Shown in pieces: positions 1 to 9,505 of a DNA stretch of 64,000 nucleotides. The notes below the pieces were generated by a model. It did no database searches and was not told where the DNA came from. It worked only from the letters and a program-made list of their open reading frames with translations. The position numbers and the translations under genes were made by a program. The DNA is taken from contig JAPOXW010000006.1 in the NCBI GenBank assembly GCA_026706895.1, positions 62,001-126,000 on the forward strand. Reading direction: 5' to 3'. The stretch is from Gammaproteobacteria bacterium. GTDB taxonomy: Bacteria > Pseudomonadota > Gammaproteobacteria > Poriferisulfidales > Poriferisulfidaceae. Every line of letters starts with the position of its first letter. The first letter of the stretch is position 1.

Positions 1-865
1 GCTGCGGCAGGATCACCGGGAAAACATTCAGGTTTTCCTCGAAGAACTCGAACAGCGACTCGCGCGCAGAGCCACTGCCGCAACCGACCCGTCCGATGCG
101 CTGCTGAGCCTGACCGGCAAAAGTGGACAAACTGACCGACTGCTCGAACAGCGGCACCCGCGTCTCGTCCCACAGGTCCCTCCCGAACAGGAACGGCGCG
201 TTGCAGGACATGGCAACCGTGGCCGCGGACAGGGCCATCGAGGCATTGTAGGCCGCGACCGTGCGCGACTGGGGAACCTGGAGGTGAACCTGGAACGAAG
301 TGCAGGCGGATTCCAGCATCACATCCTCGTGCAGGCTGAACAGGTGATCCCGCCCGCGGATGTCGATCTGCAGCGGACGGTTCTTGCGCAGGTCCATGAC
401 GCGTTCGTTGAGTGCCCGGTAGCGTTTCAACTGGCTCATGCTGTCGACCGTCAGGTCGCTCTCCTGCACGGTCGGGAGAATGCCGATCATGCCGAGCCGC
501 ATGTCCATGGATTCCGCCACTTCCGTCGCCTGCTGCCAAGACTCGTCCAGCTGCTGGTGGAGGAGGGACAGCATGCCGGAACCCACCTGAGTGTGCGGCG
601 TATTGAATTCGATGTTGAATCGCGACAATTCCGGCAGGCAAAGCGGATTGTTGTACCGCTCGAGGTAGGCGTCGTTATGCGGCAGCGGATGGCAGTCCAG
701 GTCGATCAGCCAGGTTTCCAGTTCGAAGCCGACCTGATATGTCTGGTTATCGAAGCGCTGATCCCGGAACCAGCGGCCGAGCAGCTCGGTTTCGCGCTCC
801 AGCGCCTGCCGGAAACGTTTCGTGTCGGATTCGCTGAACTGATCCGTCCGGATCTCGTCACCCAT
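1..865 (-). CDS. gshA: Glutamate--cysteine ligase-like protein (partial; C-terminus lies beyond the window start)
   Basis: Reverse-strand frame starting at CAT 863-865 translates as MGDEIRTDQFSESDTKRFRQALERETELLGRWF...VGFELETWLIDLDCHPLPHNDAYLE...FNIEFNTPH, open to base 1; GCS-type family pattern. Overlaps the argA stop. The listed + strand ORFs here are antisense. Confidence 0.55.
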   Translation of the reverse strand, partial: MGDEIRTDQFSESDTKRFRQALERETELLGRWFRDQRFDNQTYQVGFELETWLIDLDCHPLPHNDAYLERYNNPLCLPELSRFNIEFNTPHTQVGSGMLSLLHQQLDESWQQATEVAESMDMRLGMIGILPTVQESDLTVDSMSQLKRYRALNERVMDLRKNRPLQIDIRGRDHLFSLHEDVMLESACTSFQVHLQVPQSRTVAAYNASMALSAATVAMSCNAPFLFGRDLWDETRVPLFEQSVSLSTFAGQAQQRIGRVGCGSGSARESLFEFFEENLNVFPVILPQ

Positions 866-2159
866 GCCGGTTCTCCAAGACCTTGGCCAGCACCCTGGCA
901 TTGCGCTGGTTGTTGTAGAACTTCCGTCGTGCCACCGGCAGGGAACGCGGCGATGAAGTCCGGAACCCCTGCTCCCGGAACCAGTGCATGGCTCGCGTGG
1001 TCAGGACATAGATCTGCCGGAAGCCGTTCTCGAATGCACGGGCCTCCGCGTCATCCAGCAAGGCATGCCCGAACCCTTGGCCCTGGTATTCCGGGTGAAC
1101 CGCAAGGCAGATTAGTTCCGCATGGGTTTCGCTGAGCGGATGCAGGCAGGCGCAGGCCGCAATCAGCCCATCCAGTTCGATCACACGGAAATTATGGATG
1201 CGTAACTCTAGTTCCTCCTGAGTCCGCTCTGCCAAGACACCCTGTCCGACCAGCGGGTTCAGCAAGACCACGATGCCGCCGATGTCCGCGATCTCCGCCT
1301 GCCGGGGCGCATAGGCCTCGGTACGAGTAACCATGACTCCGGCACCGGTCCGGGTGAACAGCTCCTGCAACAGTACGCCGTCACGGCGCGCATCCAGCAG
1401 GTGGATTCGGCCCACCGAAGACAGGCTGGCGTCAACGGCGCCCTGGAGCATCTGGCGCTGGACGAGACTGAGCTTGCGCCTGCGAATCAGTGCAAGCGTT
1501 TCGCCTGAGGTCATTTGCCGGATCAGGCCTCGGCGGGTCCGCAGGGCCGGCTCCGCATGCAGGTAGATCAACTTGTCCGCAGAAATGGACTGGGCCACCG
1601 TGCAGGCCAGTGCCGCCGCATTGAGATTGAACGTCTCGCCAGTCGCCGAATAGCCGAGAGGAGGAATCAGGACGATGGCGTCCTGTTGCAACAAGCTCTC
1701 GATAGCGTTTGCAGCCACCCGTCGCACTTCGCCCGTGTACTCGAAGTCCACCCCGTCATGAACCCCGCGAGGCCGGGCGGCTACCAGGTTGCCGGTCAGG
1801 ACGCGCAGCCGCATGCCGGCCATCGGCGTATTCATCAATCCCTGCGACAGGCGCGCTTGGATTTCGGACTGCAACGCTCCAACAGCCTCCAGCACCGCAG
1901 GCATATCCGGGACCCGGGTAATTCGGCAACCGTCATGAAAGTCGGAGTTTGGAAGCTGCCGATCAATTCGGCAACGTGCGCCGAACACCAGCACCAACCG
2001 GATTCCCAGCGCCTGCAGCTGGGCGATATCCTGCAACAACGTGTCCTCGCCGGGATGCTCCAGCACTGCGCTGTCCAGGCACAGGACGAACGTCCGCCCC
2101 CGGTGGGCGTACACGTAGGGCGCGGTATCGCGAAACCCTTTCAGGTTGAATGAATCCAA
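858..2159 (-). CDS. argA: Amino-acid N-acetyltransferase (N-acetylglutamate synthase)
   Basis: AAK-like domain (FRDTAPYVYAHRGRTFVLCLDSAVLE) plus C-terminal GNAT (HPEYQGQGFGHALLDDAEARAFENG). Likely TTG start (LDSFNLKGFRDTAPYVYAHRG); the ORF track extends to 2261. Confidence 0.9.
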   Translation of the reverse strand: MDSFNLKGFRDTAPYVYAHRGRTFVLCLDSAVLEHPGEDTLLQDIAQLQALGIRLVLVFGARCRIDRQLPNSDFHDGCRITRVPDMPAVLEAVGALQSEIQARLSQGLMNTPMAGMRLRVLTGNLVAARPRGVHDGVDFEYTGEVRRVAANAIESLLQQDAIVLIPPLGYSATGETFNLNAAALACTVAQSISADKLIYLHAEPALRTRRGLIRQMTSGETLALIRRRKLSLVQRQMLQGAVDASLSSVGRIHLLDARRDGVLLQELFTRTGAGVMVTRTEAYAPRQAEIADIGGIVVLLNPLVGQGVLAERTQEELELRIHNFRVIELDGLIAACACLHPLSETHAELICLAVHPEYQGQGFGHALLDDAEARAFENGFRQIYVLTTRAMHWFREQGFRTSSPRSLPVARRKFYNNQRNARVLAKVLENRHG

Positions 2160-2211
2160 GGTGTGTTTCCGTGTGCGGTGGCGGCAAAATGTCCTGCTAT
2201 ATTGTAAGTGG

Positions 2212-3045
2212 ATGCCCGCCATGCCGACTTCCCTGACCCGCTTGTCCCCGCCGGATGCCACCCGCCGTCCACTGTCAGGCTTGTGTCTTGGACACCGGCT
2301 GGTCGAACGGGCGGAAGCAGGCCAGCCTTACATCTACAGCAGCTTCATCATGAGTCTCAACGGCGCCATCGCGGTCGACGACGGCCAAGTCAACTGGACG
2401 CATCCCGAAACCCTGACCGACCCGCGCGATCTCAGGCTTTTGTGCGAACTCATGGCCCAGGCCGACTGCCTGATCACCAGCGGCGGCTACCTGCGCGACC
2501 TGGAGCGCGGCAGCCTCGGAAACCTTCTGCAATTGCCGCAGACGCCGGAATTCCAAGACCTGCTTGACTATCGTACGCAGAACCACGACTCACTTTTCCC
2601 CACCGTACTGGTAGTCAGCCGAAGCCTGGACTTCCAGATTCCGGCATCCATCGCCGAGCACCGCCAAGTCCTGCGTGTCCTGGCGCCGGCAAATGCCCCG
2701 GAACGGCGAGCCGCCGAACTGCGCGAACAAGGCGCCGACGTGATTCTCGGCGATGAGACCGACTGGGTCGGAAGCGAGACCGTCGTCGCCCACCTGAAAG
2801 AACTCGGCGCGCGGACGGCATACCTGTTCTGCGGTCCGCGGATGAACGGAATCCTGATGCAATCCGGCCAAGTCAATCGCTTGTACCTGACATGGCTGCA
2901 CCGGCTTCAGGGCGGGCATCCCGCATTGACGGTCGGGTCGTTCCTGCCCGCCTCGCAGGCCAGATCACTCAAACTCGTGGAACTGCACCAGGCGGAAGCC
3001 GAAGGAGACTTGCCGGGGTTGTGGTTCGGCTACTTCGATGCGTGA
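2212..3045 (+). CDS. RibD C-terminal/dihydrofolate reductase-like family protein
   Basis: PYIYSSFIMSLNGAIAVDDGQVNWTHPETLTDPRDLRLLCELMAQADCLITSGGYLRD resembles RibD_C reductases. Start chosen among in-frame ATGs near 2212-2221. Confidence 0.7.
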   Translation: MPAMPTSLTRLSPPDATRRPLSGLCLGHRLVERAEAGQPYIYSSFIMSLNGAIAVDDGQVNWTHPETLTDPRDLRLLCELMAQADCLITSGGYLRDLERGSLGNLLQLPQTPEFQDLLDYRTQNHDSLFPTVLVVSRSLDFQIPASIAEHRQVLRVLAPANAPERRAAELREQGADVILGDETDWVGSETVVAHLKELGARTAYLFCGPRMNGILMQSGQVNRLYLTWLHRLQGGHPALTVGSFLPASQARSLKLVELHQAEAEGDLPGLWFGYFDA

Positions 3046-3066
3046 AGGCCGACCGGTAAATTCCGG

Positions 3067-4257
3067 TCAACCGTATTCCGGCACCTTGTTGAAGTAATTC
3101 CGGATGCCACTGCGCAAGGCCAGCGCGACACGGCGCTGGTGCTTCTTGGTACGCAGAAGCTTCTCCTCGTGGACGTTGGAAATAAAGCCGGTTTCCACCA
3201 GGATCGAAGGAATGTCGGGCGACTTCAGCACTGCAAACCCGGCCCGTTCGACCCGTTGACTGTGCATCTTTCCGACCCGCTTCAGCGAACCCACCATCAA
3301 CTCCCCCGCATGCAGGCTGTACTCCTGCACGGCATTGCGGGACATGGACAGCAACACGTCCTGCACATCCGGGTCCCGGCCCGATATCTCGATGCCCCCT
3401 TTCAGGTCCGCCGCGTTTTCCCGGTCTGCGAGCCACCGTGCGTGGGAACTGCTCGACCCTTTCGTGGAGACCGCGTAGACAGAGGCCCCGCGTGCGCTGC
3501 GTCGACGTGCCGCATCCGCATGCACCGAAACGAACAGATCAGCCTTCCTGCCACGTGCAATCCGGGTGCGATGGTGTAAACGCAGGAAGATATCCCGGTC
3601 GCGGGTCAGGTACGGCGTAATCCGGGGGTCCGCCTTGAGCAGGTTGTAGAGCTTCTTCGAAATCGACAGCACCACGTCCTTCTCGCGCGTCCGCCCCTTG
3701 CCGACCGCACCAGGATCCTTTCCGCCATGTCCGGGGTCAATCGCCACGACCAGGCGTCGTGACCGGCTCGAGATCGATGAGGCGGGCGCGCGGGCGGAAG
3801 GTTTTCTCTCGGGAGTGGATGGTTTCCGGGTCTGCTTGGGCACAACGAACGACCCGAGAAAGTCCACCACGATCCGGTCTTTCTTCCCGTCGGTAGTCAG
3901 CCACTTGCTAACATCCGCAGGAGCCAAGCGCTTCAGGTCCAGTACCAAACGCAGGGTTCCATCCCTCGATACATTCGAACGCAGCCCCTTGACGATGCCG
4001 TTGCGGTCGAAGCGTGGAGACTTGGGGACGGATTTCGAGATTCTCGCCCGCTTGACGTCCAAGACGTAGCGCGGCGGATTCCTGATGGCGAATTTTCTCT
4101 CGATTTCGACTTTTCCATCGAATTCGAACACGATCCGGTTGCGCTGCTCGTTGACGCTTTGGCGCAGCGCCACCAGCCGTCTCGCCGCTGACACGACGGC
4201 CGGGAAACCCAGTGGCAGCAACGCCAGCAGACTGAGAAATCTTCGGCGATTCAGCAT
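3067..4257 (-). CDS. amiC: N-acetylmuramoyl-L-alanine amidase (AMIN + Amidase_3)
   Basis: AMIN-like N-terminus; VVAIDPGHGGKDPGAVGKGRTREKDVVLSISKKL, SVHADAA, ILVETGFISN motifs; signal-type N-terminus. Confidence 0.9.
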   Translation of the reverse strand: MLNRRRFLSLLALLPLGFPAVVSAARRLVALRQSVNEQRNRIVFEFDGKVEIERKFAIRNPPRYVLDVKRARISKSVPKSPRFDRNGIVKGLRSNVSRDGTLRLVLDLKRLAPADVSKWLTTDGKKDRIVVDFLGSFVVPKQTRKPSTPERKPSARAPASSISSRSRRLVVAIDPGHGGKDPGAVGKGRTREKDVVLSISKKLYNLLKADPRITPYLTRDRDIFLRLHHRTRIARGRKADLFVSVHADAARRRSARGASVYAVSTKGSSSSHARWLADRENAADLKGGIEISGRDPDVQDVLLSMSRNAVQEYSLHAGELMVGSLKRVGKMHSQRVERAGFAVLKSPDIPSILVETGFISNVHEEKLLRTKKHQRRVALALRSGIRNYFNKVPEYG

Positions 4258-4266
4258 GGATTCATA

Positions 4267-4746
4267 TTATGTTTGAGTTTCGATTTTTCGCAATTCCGCC
4301 CGCCCCAGCAAACCCTGCCCGCGCTCGCTTGCAGCATCCATCTTGAGCTGCCGCGCCGACTCCGAGGCCCCATGCCGAAAGTCCAGGCTGATGTCCGACC
4401 GGGTTTCGATCTCGGGCCATCGCTCCGGCCATTCCACCAGCATCACCGCGTTGCCATCCAACAGTTCCCGGACCCCCAGCCCCTCCAACTCAAGCGGATC
4501 CTGCAGGCGGTACAAATCCACGTGCCAGATCTTCAGGCCGTCCGCCTCGTAAGGCTCCACCAAGGTATAGGTGGGACTCGGCACGACCCCGTCGTGGCCA
4601 AGAGCCCGCAGAAAGGCCCGGACCCAGGTCGTCTTGCCTGCGCCGAGCGGGCCACGGAGGGCGAATACGCACGGGGCATCCAGCGCCCGGGCCGTCGCGG
4701 CGGCATGGGCCTCGGTCTGATCCTGCGTTGCGAAATCAAACAACAT
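4267..4746 (-). CDS. tsaE: tRNA threonylcarbamoyladenosine biosynthesis protein TsaE
   Basis: LRGPLGAGKTTWVRAFLRALGHDGVVPSPTYTLVEPYE...HVDLYRL, characteristic TsaE. Likely start MLFDFATQDQ; ORF extends to 4788. Confidence 0.92.
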   Translation of the reverse strand: MLFDFATQDQTEAHAAATARALDAPCVFALRGPLGAGKTTWVRAFLRALGHDGVVPSPTYTLVEPYEADGLKIWHVDLYRLQDPLELEGLGVRELLDGNAVMLVEWPERWPEIETRSDISLDFRHGASESARQLKMDAASERGQGLLGRAELRKIETQT

Positions 4747-6208
4747 CCGGCGGATCCGACAGCGCCCGAAGGTGGGGCAGTAAATCACCGGCCGTCATGC
4801 CGTGCATTCCACGCTCACAGGCCAAATCGCCCGCCGCCGCATGCAGGCAGGCCCCGGCAAGAGCCGCGCGGCCGATGTCCAGGCCCTGGCCGATCAGGGA
4901 GGCAATGACACCGGTCAGCACATCACCCATCCCGGCCGTCGCCATGCCGGGATTGCCGCCGGCGCAGACGCCGATTCCCCCGTCGGCATCAGCGACGAGC
5001 GTGCCGCACCCTTTGAGGACAACGACACCTCCGTAGGTTTCCTGAATGCGCCCGACTGCCGAGAACCGGTCTTTCTGGACTTCCGCGGTCTTCGCGTCGA
5101 GCAATGCCGCCGCTTCTCCTGGATGAGGAGTCAGGACCCAGTCTCCAGACAAATTTCTGCAGGGGTCGGCGGCCAGCAGGCGAAGCGCGTCCGCATCGAT
5201 TACCCGGGGAAGCGACATCTCGAGAACCGCTCCGAGCATGTCCTGCGCCCAGGCATCCTGTCCAAGCCCGGGCCCAATGGCGATCACCGAAGCCCGGCCC
5301 GCCAGATCCCGGAGAGCCCGCCGGTTCGCCACCGCATGGCACATCAATTCCGGCATCGGGGAGCGCATCTTCAAAGCTTCCGGCGGCTGGACAAGACTCA
5401 CCAAGCCGCTCCCACAGCGCAAGGCGGTAATGCCGCATAGCTCGGCTGCGCCTTGATAACCAACATGCCCGCCGATTACCAGCACATGTCCAAACTCGTT
5501 CTTGTGCGAGCTCCGGCGACGCCGGGGCAGGCCCCGGCGGATCTCTGCCCAATCGCACAGCACAACCGCCGAAGAATTGTCGGACTCCACCTCCAGGTCG
5601 TCGTAAGTCACCCAGCCGACGCAGTCCGGTCCATCCGCGGTGTACAGCCCGCGCTTGCGCGCAATGAAGGTCACCGTATGATCGGCCCTCACGGTATGCG
5701 GGTCCGCCACTCCAGTGTCCGCATCCAGGCCGGACGGGATGTCTACGGATACGACACCCGCATTCGACTGGTTGATATGATCCACGGCTTCCGCCCAGTC
5801 GCCCTCGACCGGGCGGGACAGGCCCGTGCCCAAAAGCGCATCCACGACCAGGTCCTCGTCGATCGGATTCGCCTCCGCAAACGGTTGCATGGGAACCTCG
5901 GCACACGTCGCTTCCTCGCAAGCGGCCCCGGCATCGCCTTGCAGGGACTCTCCCGGAACCAATTGCACGATGCGCACGGATTTCCCAAGATCCTGCACCC
6001 GACGGGCCACGAGATAGCCGTCGCCGGCATTGTTGCCGGTCCCAGCATAGACCACGAGTCGCTCGATCTCCGGGTATTCCTTCTGAATCAACCGGCAGAC
6101 CGCTTCCGCTGCACGCGCCATCAGTTCAGGACCGGGGATGCCCTGGCGCTCGATCGCATCCCGGTCGATCGCACGGGTCTGCTCCGCCGTGTACAGCGGC
6201 CGGGTCAC
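4736..6208 (-). CDS. nnr: Bifunctional ADP-dependent NAD(P)H-hydrate dehydratase/NAD(P)H-hydrate epimerase
   Basis: YjeF_N (YAGTGNNAGDGYLVARRVQ) plus carbohydrate kinase-like domain (LTPHPGEAAALL, GNPGMATAGMGDVLTGVIASLIGQG). GTG start at 6208 in frame (491 codons). Confidence 0.92.
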   Translation of the reverse strand: MTRPLYTAEQTRAIDRDAIERQGIPGPELMARAAEAVCRLIQKEYPEIERLVVYAGTGNNAGDGYLVARRVQDLGKSVRIVQLVPGESLQGDAGAACEEATCAEVPMQPFAEANPIDEDLVVDALLGTGLSRPVEGDWAEAVDHINQSNAGVVSVDIPSGLDADTGVADPHTVRADHTVTFIARKRGLYTADGPDCVGWVTYDDLEVESDNSSAVVLCDWAEIRRGLPRRRRSSHKNEFGHVLVIGGHVGYQGAAELCGITALRCGSGLVSLVQPPEALKMRSPMPELMCHAVANRRALRDLAGRASVIAIGPGLGQDAWAQDMLGAVLEMSLPRVIDADALRLLAADPCRNLSGDWVLTPHPGEAAALLDAKTAEVQKDRFSAVGRIQETYGGVVVLKGCGTLVADADGGIGVCAGGNPGMATAGMGDVLTGVIASLIGQGLDIGRAALAGACLHAAAGDLACERGMHGMTAGDLLPHLRALSDPPDVV

Positions 6209-7776
6209 GACGTGGCCCCCCAGCCACCCGCCCCCGGTGTCTCGATCACCAGCCGGTCGCCTTCCTCGACCTGACGCTGGCATTTGCCAGGAAGATCTTC
6301 GCCGTTGAGACGGTTGCGCCCTGCCTGGCCGTCCGCGCCTCCGGCGGCGCCCGACGGCGCCCGGCGCCGGCGTTCCGCCAGCAGGCTGAACCGCGCCGGA
6401 ACCCGGAATTCGTACTCCCGGATGACCCCGTCCCCGCCCGGATACCGGCCCTGCCCACCGGAACCTCGACGCAATGCATATCGACGTACCCGCATCGGAT
6501 ACACCTGCTCCACCACTTCTACCGGTGTGTTCAGGGTATTGGTCATGTGCGAGTGACGGGCTGACGGGCCAGGACCCCTGCCGTGGGCGCCCGTTCCCCC
6601 GGCCAAGGTTTCGTAGTAGGCCCAAGACACCTCGCCATCTTGGCCGACGGCGAAATTGTTCATGGTGCCTTGGCTTGCCGCCGGAATGCGCTCGGGAAGG
6701 GCCTGCTGCAATGCCGCGAGCACCAAGTCCACCACGCGCATGGAGGTCTCAACGTTCCCTGCCGCCACGGCGGCGGGCGATTGCGCGTTGAGCAGGCATC
6801 CTTCCGGGGCCGACAGTTCAATCGCGTCGAAGCAACCGGCGCATGCCGGGGTATATGCGGGCATCAGGCAGCGGAACGAGTAGTAGACTCCCGCGGCCGT
6901 CACCGAGATCGGACAGTTGATCGGGCCTTCCACCTGGGCATCAGTACCCTCGAAATCGACCCGGATCCGACCATCCCGGGCTTGAATTCGAACCTGCAGG
7001 CGGATATCCTCGTGACCCAGGCCATCATCCTCCATGACCTCGGTGGCCTCGTAAGTCCCATCCGGGATGGCCCGCAGGGCGTTGCGCGCGATGGTCCGCC
7101 CGTAATCGTTCAGTGCCTCCAAGGCTTGCGCATAGGCTTGTGCTCCCATCTCGCCGACCTGCTCCCGCAGGCGTGCGCAGCCCCGGTCGTTCACATGCAC
7201 CTGAGCCAGGAGATCGCCGCGCATGTCCCGTGGCGCCCGCGTCGTGCTCACGATGCCCTCGATCCTCGACTCGTCCAGACTCCCGTCCCGGCAAATCCGT
7301 TGCGGCGGCAGGATCAGGCCTTCCTCTTCCAGCCGGCTCGAAGTCGGCATGGAGCCTGGCGATTCGGCCCCGACGTCCGCATGGTGCGCCCGGTTCACCG
7401 CAAAACCCTGGAGTTCGTCGCCCAGGAAACACGGGGTGACCACGGTAATGTCGGGCAGATGGGTGCCCCCCAGAAACGGATCGTTGAGCAGGACGGCATC
7501 GCCGTCGGTCCAATCGAAGCGATCCACCAGGTCCTGCATGGCGTAGGCCATGCTGCCCAGATGCACCGGAATGTGTGCCGCCTGGGCGACCAGCCGGCCG
7601 TCTCGATCGAAGATCGCGCAGGAGAAATCCAGGCGATCCCGGATATTGGGCGAGAATGCCGAGCGGCGCAGGGTCGCGCCCATTTCCTCGCACAACGCTT
7701 CCATGCGGCTTGAGAACACGGCGAGTTCGACAGGGTCCATGAGATGCATCGGAGTGAATTGCGGAAAGTTTAACAA
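6205..7776 (-). CDS. Hydantoinase B/oxoprolinase family protein
   Basis: [45 protein letters not shown]...[13 protein letters not shown]...[20 protein letters not shown], typical HyuB. Confidence 0.88.
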   Translation of the reverse strand: MLNFPQFTPMHLMDPVELAVFSSRMEALCEEMGATLRRSAFSPNIRDRLDFSCAIFDRDGRLVAQAAHIPVHLGSMAYAMQDLVDRFDWTDGDAVLLNDPFLGGTHLPDITVVTPCFLGDELQGFAVNRAHHADVGAESPGSMPTSSRLEEEGLILPPQRICRDGSLDESRIEGIVSTTRAPRDMRGDLLAQVHVNDRGCARLREQVGEMGAQAYAQALEALNDYGRTIARNALRAIPDGTYEATEVMEDDGLGHEDIRLQVRIQARDGRIRVDFEGTDAQVEGPINCPISVTAAGVYYSFRCLMPAYTPACAGCFDAIELSAPEGCLLNAQSPAAVAAGNVETSMRVVDLVLAALQQALPERIPAASQGTMNNFAVGQDGEVSWAYYETLAGGTGAHGRGPGPSARHSHMTNTLNTPVEVVEQVYPMRVRRYALRRGSGGQGRYPGGDGVIREYEFRVPARFSLLAERRRRAPSGAAGGADGQAGRNRLNGEDLPGKCQRQVEEGDRLVIETPGAGGWGATS

Positions 7777-7962
7777 AGGGGCATTGGCGCTTTCTTTAAA
7801 TTAAAATCGCATGCACAGATTTGACTTGAACATGCCGGTAAGCGGCATCAAACGGTCGGGCGAATTTGTTTCATTTATGAAACCAAGCACTTGTATGAAC
7901 TATTGCCGCCCGTCATTCCCTGGGCCGACAGGCCGGGTTAGTGTGGCACGGAAAAACCTCCG

Positions 7963-8391
7963 TCATTGCGTTTTCGCCCAGTCGGCCAGTGTCACGATGG
8001 CCTCGCCATGCTCGGTCGGGGCGAGGGCGGCCACGAATCGGCGGTCCGCCGTCACCACCCTTGCGCCAATGCGGTGCGCGAGTGCGAGATAGACGCAATC
8101 GTAAACCGGGTGGTCGAGAGCCAGCGCCAAACGTGCCGCATCTGCGCCGACGGCTTCGTCGGCATTCCAGCGCACCGGCATTTCCGGCACCCACGCCAGC
8201 ATGGCACCGATGTCGCCGCGCTCGACCTCGCCCAGTCGCGCCTTGCGCCACAGCGCATTGGCGACCTCAGAGGCCATCAGGCGCGGAGCGTGCAGGTCTT
8301 CGTCACTCGCCGCAAGCTCCCGCGCGATATCTGAATCGGGCTCCGTGATCAGCCACTTGACCGCCACGCTGGCGTCAACGACGAACCGCAT
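7963..8391 (-). CDS. PIN-domain toxin (VapC/FitB-like)
   Basis: MRFVVDASVAVKWLITEPDSD...YDCVYLALAHRIGARVVTADRRF: PIN acidic residues; start overlaps stop of upstream antitoxin. Confidence 0.85.
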   Translation of the reverse strand: MRFVVDASVAVKWLITEPDSDIARELAASDEDLHAPRLMASEVANALWRKARLGEVERGDIGAMLAWVPEMPVRWNADEAVGADAARLALALDHPVYDCVYLALAHRIGARVVTADRRFVAALAPTEHGEAIVTLADWAKTQ

Positions 8392-8648
8392 CAGAATTCG
8401 CGGTGTCCGTGGTCGCGGTCCTCTCGGATCAGCACTTCCGCCGGAGTCTGCCGGGTTCCCTCGGTCTTTCGCCGCAGCCGATCCGACGCAACCAGGAACG
8501 CGGCCCGCTTCTCCGCCCTGTTGTCGTCGGCTGCGCATTCCAGGATATGGCGCGCTTCGCCTTCCAGAGAACGATGGTTCAACGCGGCACGGCGCTTGAG
8601 CCGGTTTACCACGTCGTCGTCGAGTTGCCGCACATTGATCGTCGCCAT
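8391..8648 (-). CDS. Antitoxin, FitA-like ribbon-helix-helix
   Basis: MATINVRQLDDDVVNRLKRRAALNHRSLEGEARHILECA matches FitA/Arc-type RHH antitoxins; translationally coupled to the PIN gene. Confidence 0.85.
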   Translation of the reverse strand: MATINVRQLDDDVVNRLKRRAALNHRSLEGEARHILECAADDNRAEKRAAFLVASDRLRRKTEGTRQTPAEVLIREDRDHGHREF

Positions 8649-8677
8649 CGCTTGCCCCCCAGCAGTGATATCAGAAT

Positions 8678-8688
8678 GTTATCATAAC
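8678..8688. promoter_or_regulatory. Candidate operator of the FitAB-like TA pair
   Basis: Near-perfect palindrome GTTATCATAAC (odd-length centre) 30 bp upstream of the antitoxin start. Confidence 0.4.
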
Positions 8689-8850
8689 GTATCGGGTCGT
8701 GCAAGCCCCTGCGCCGGAACAGAACCAAGGATCTGCACACGATTATTGACCGGCCGCAGAGGCTCCGGGATCTGAACTTCTGAGGGAATTGACTCCTCGA
8801 CTTTGGTACAATCTTGGTCATACAGTGGCGATGACGCAGGAGACGTCCCC

Positions 8851-9438
8851 ATGAAAAACCCTCTGACTTCCGTCAAAGGCACCCTGATCTCCGGGCTGGT
8901 CCTGGCGGTCGTCTTGGGCTGGCTGGTCGACATGAAGCTTGACCTCAACTGGATTTCGCTGGTCGTCTGGGCGCATGTCTTCGTCGGCATTATCTGGATC
9001 GGGTTGCTGTACTACTTCAATTTCGTGCAGATTCCCGGGGTTGCTGCGGCAATCGCGGACAGTGATGGCCCGGGACCTGCGGCCATCAACAAGTACATTG
9101 CCCCAACGGCGTTGCTATGGTTCCGCTGGGCGGCACTGCTGACCTGGCTGACCGGCGCGGCCGCACTGGAGATGCTGGGCATCGGGATCGGCAACGCCTT
9201 CTCGCTCGCCAGCCCGAACATTGGCATTGGCGTCTGGCTTGGTACTATAATGCTGCTCAACGTCTGGGGCTTGATCTGGCCCAACCAGAAGAAGGTGTTG
9301 GGCATGGTGGAGGCCACAGACGAGGAAAAGGCGAAAGCCAAGAAGGTCGCCATGCTGGCATCACGGACTAATACGTTACTGTCGATTCCCATGTTGATGT
9401 CGATGGTATCGTTCGGCCACGGGGGGTTGGCTTTCTAA
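8851..9438 (+). CDS. PuuD-like integral membrane protein (urate hydroxylase PuuD family membrane domain)
   Basis: Multiple TM segments; WAHVFVGIIWIGLLYYFNFVQIPG...APTALLWFRWAALLTWLTG...LNVWGLIWPNQKKVLG. Start ATG 8851 (MKNPLTSV). Confidence 0.65.
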   Translation: MKNPLTSVKGTLISGLVLAVVLGWLVDMKLDLNWISLVVWAHVFVGIIWIGLLYYFNFVQIPGVAAAIADSDGPGPAAINKYIAPTALLWFRWAALLTWLTGAAALEMLGIGIGNAFSLASPNIGIGVWLGTIMLLNVWGLIWPNQKKVLGMVEATDEEKAKAKKVAMLASRTNTLLSIPMLMSMVSFGHGGLAF

Positions 9439-9463
9439 ATACCTCGCGACCACCCCCTGTTGA

Positions 9464-9498
9464 GGGCAAGGCGGCAGCTACGGCTGCCGCTTTGCCTT
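9464..9498 (+). terminator. GC-rich hairpin between the puuD-like gene and argD (possible terminator or attenuator)
   Basis: GCGGCAGC-TACG-GCTGCCGC (9471-9490), extendable by GGCAA/TTGCC-type flanks; no long T tract. Confidence 0.4.
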
Positions 9499-9505
9499 AA
9501 CGAGC

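Noticed and set aside
4736-6625. Long N-terminal extension of nnr in the ORF track
   Set aside because: Extension is out-of-frame HyuB coding sequence; GTG at 6208 fits the family start.
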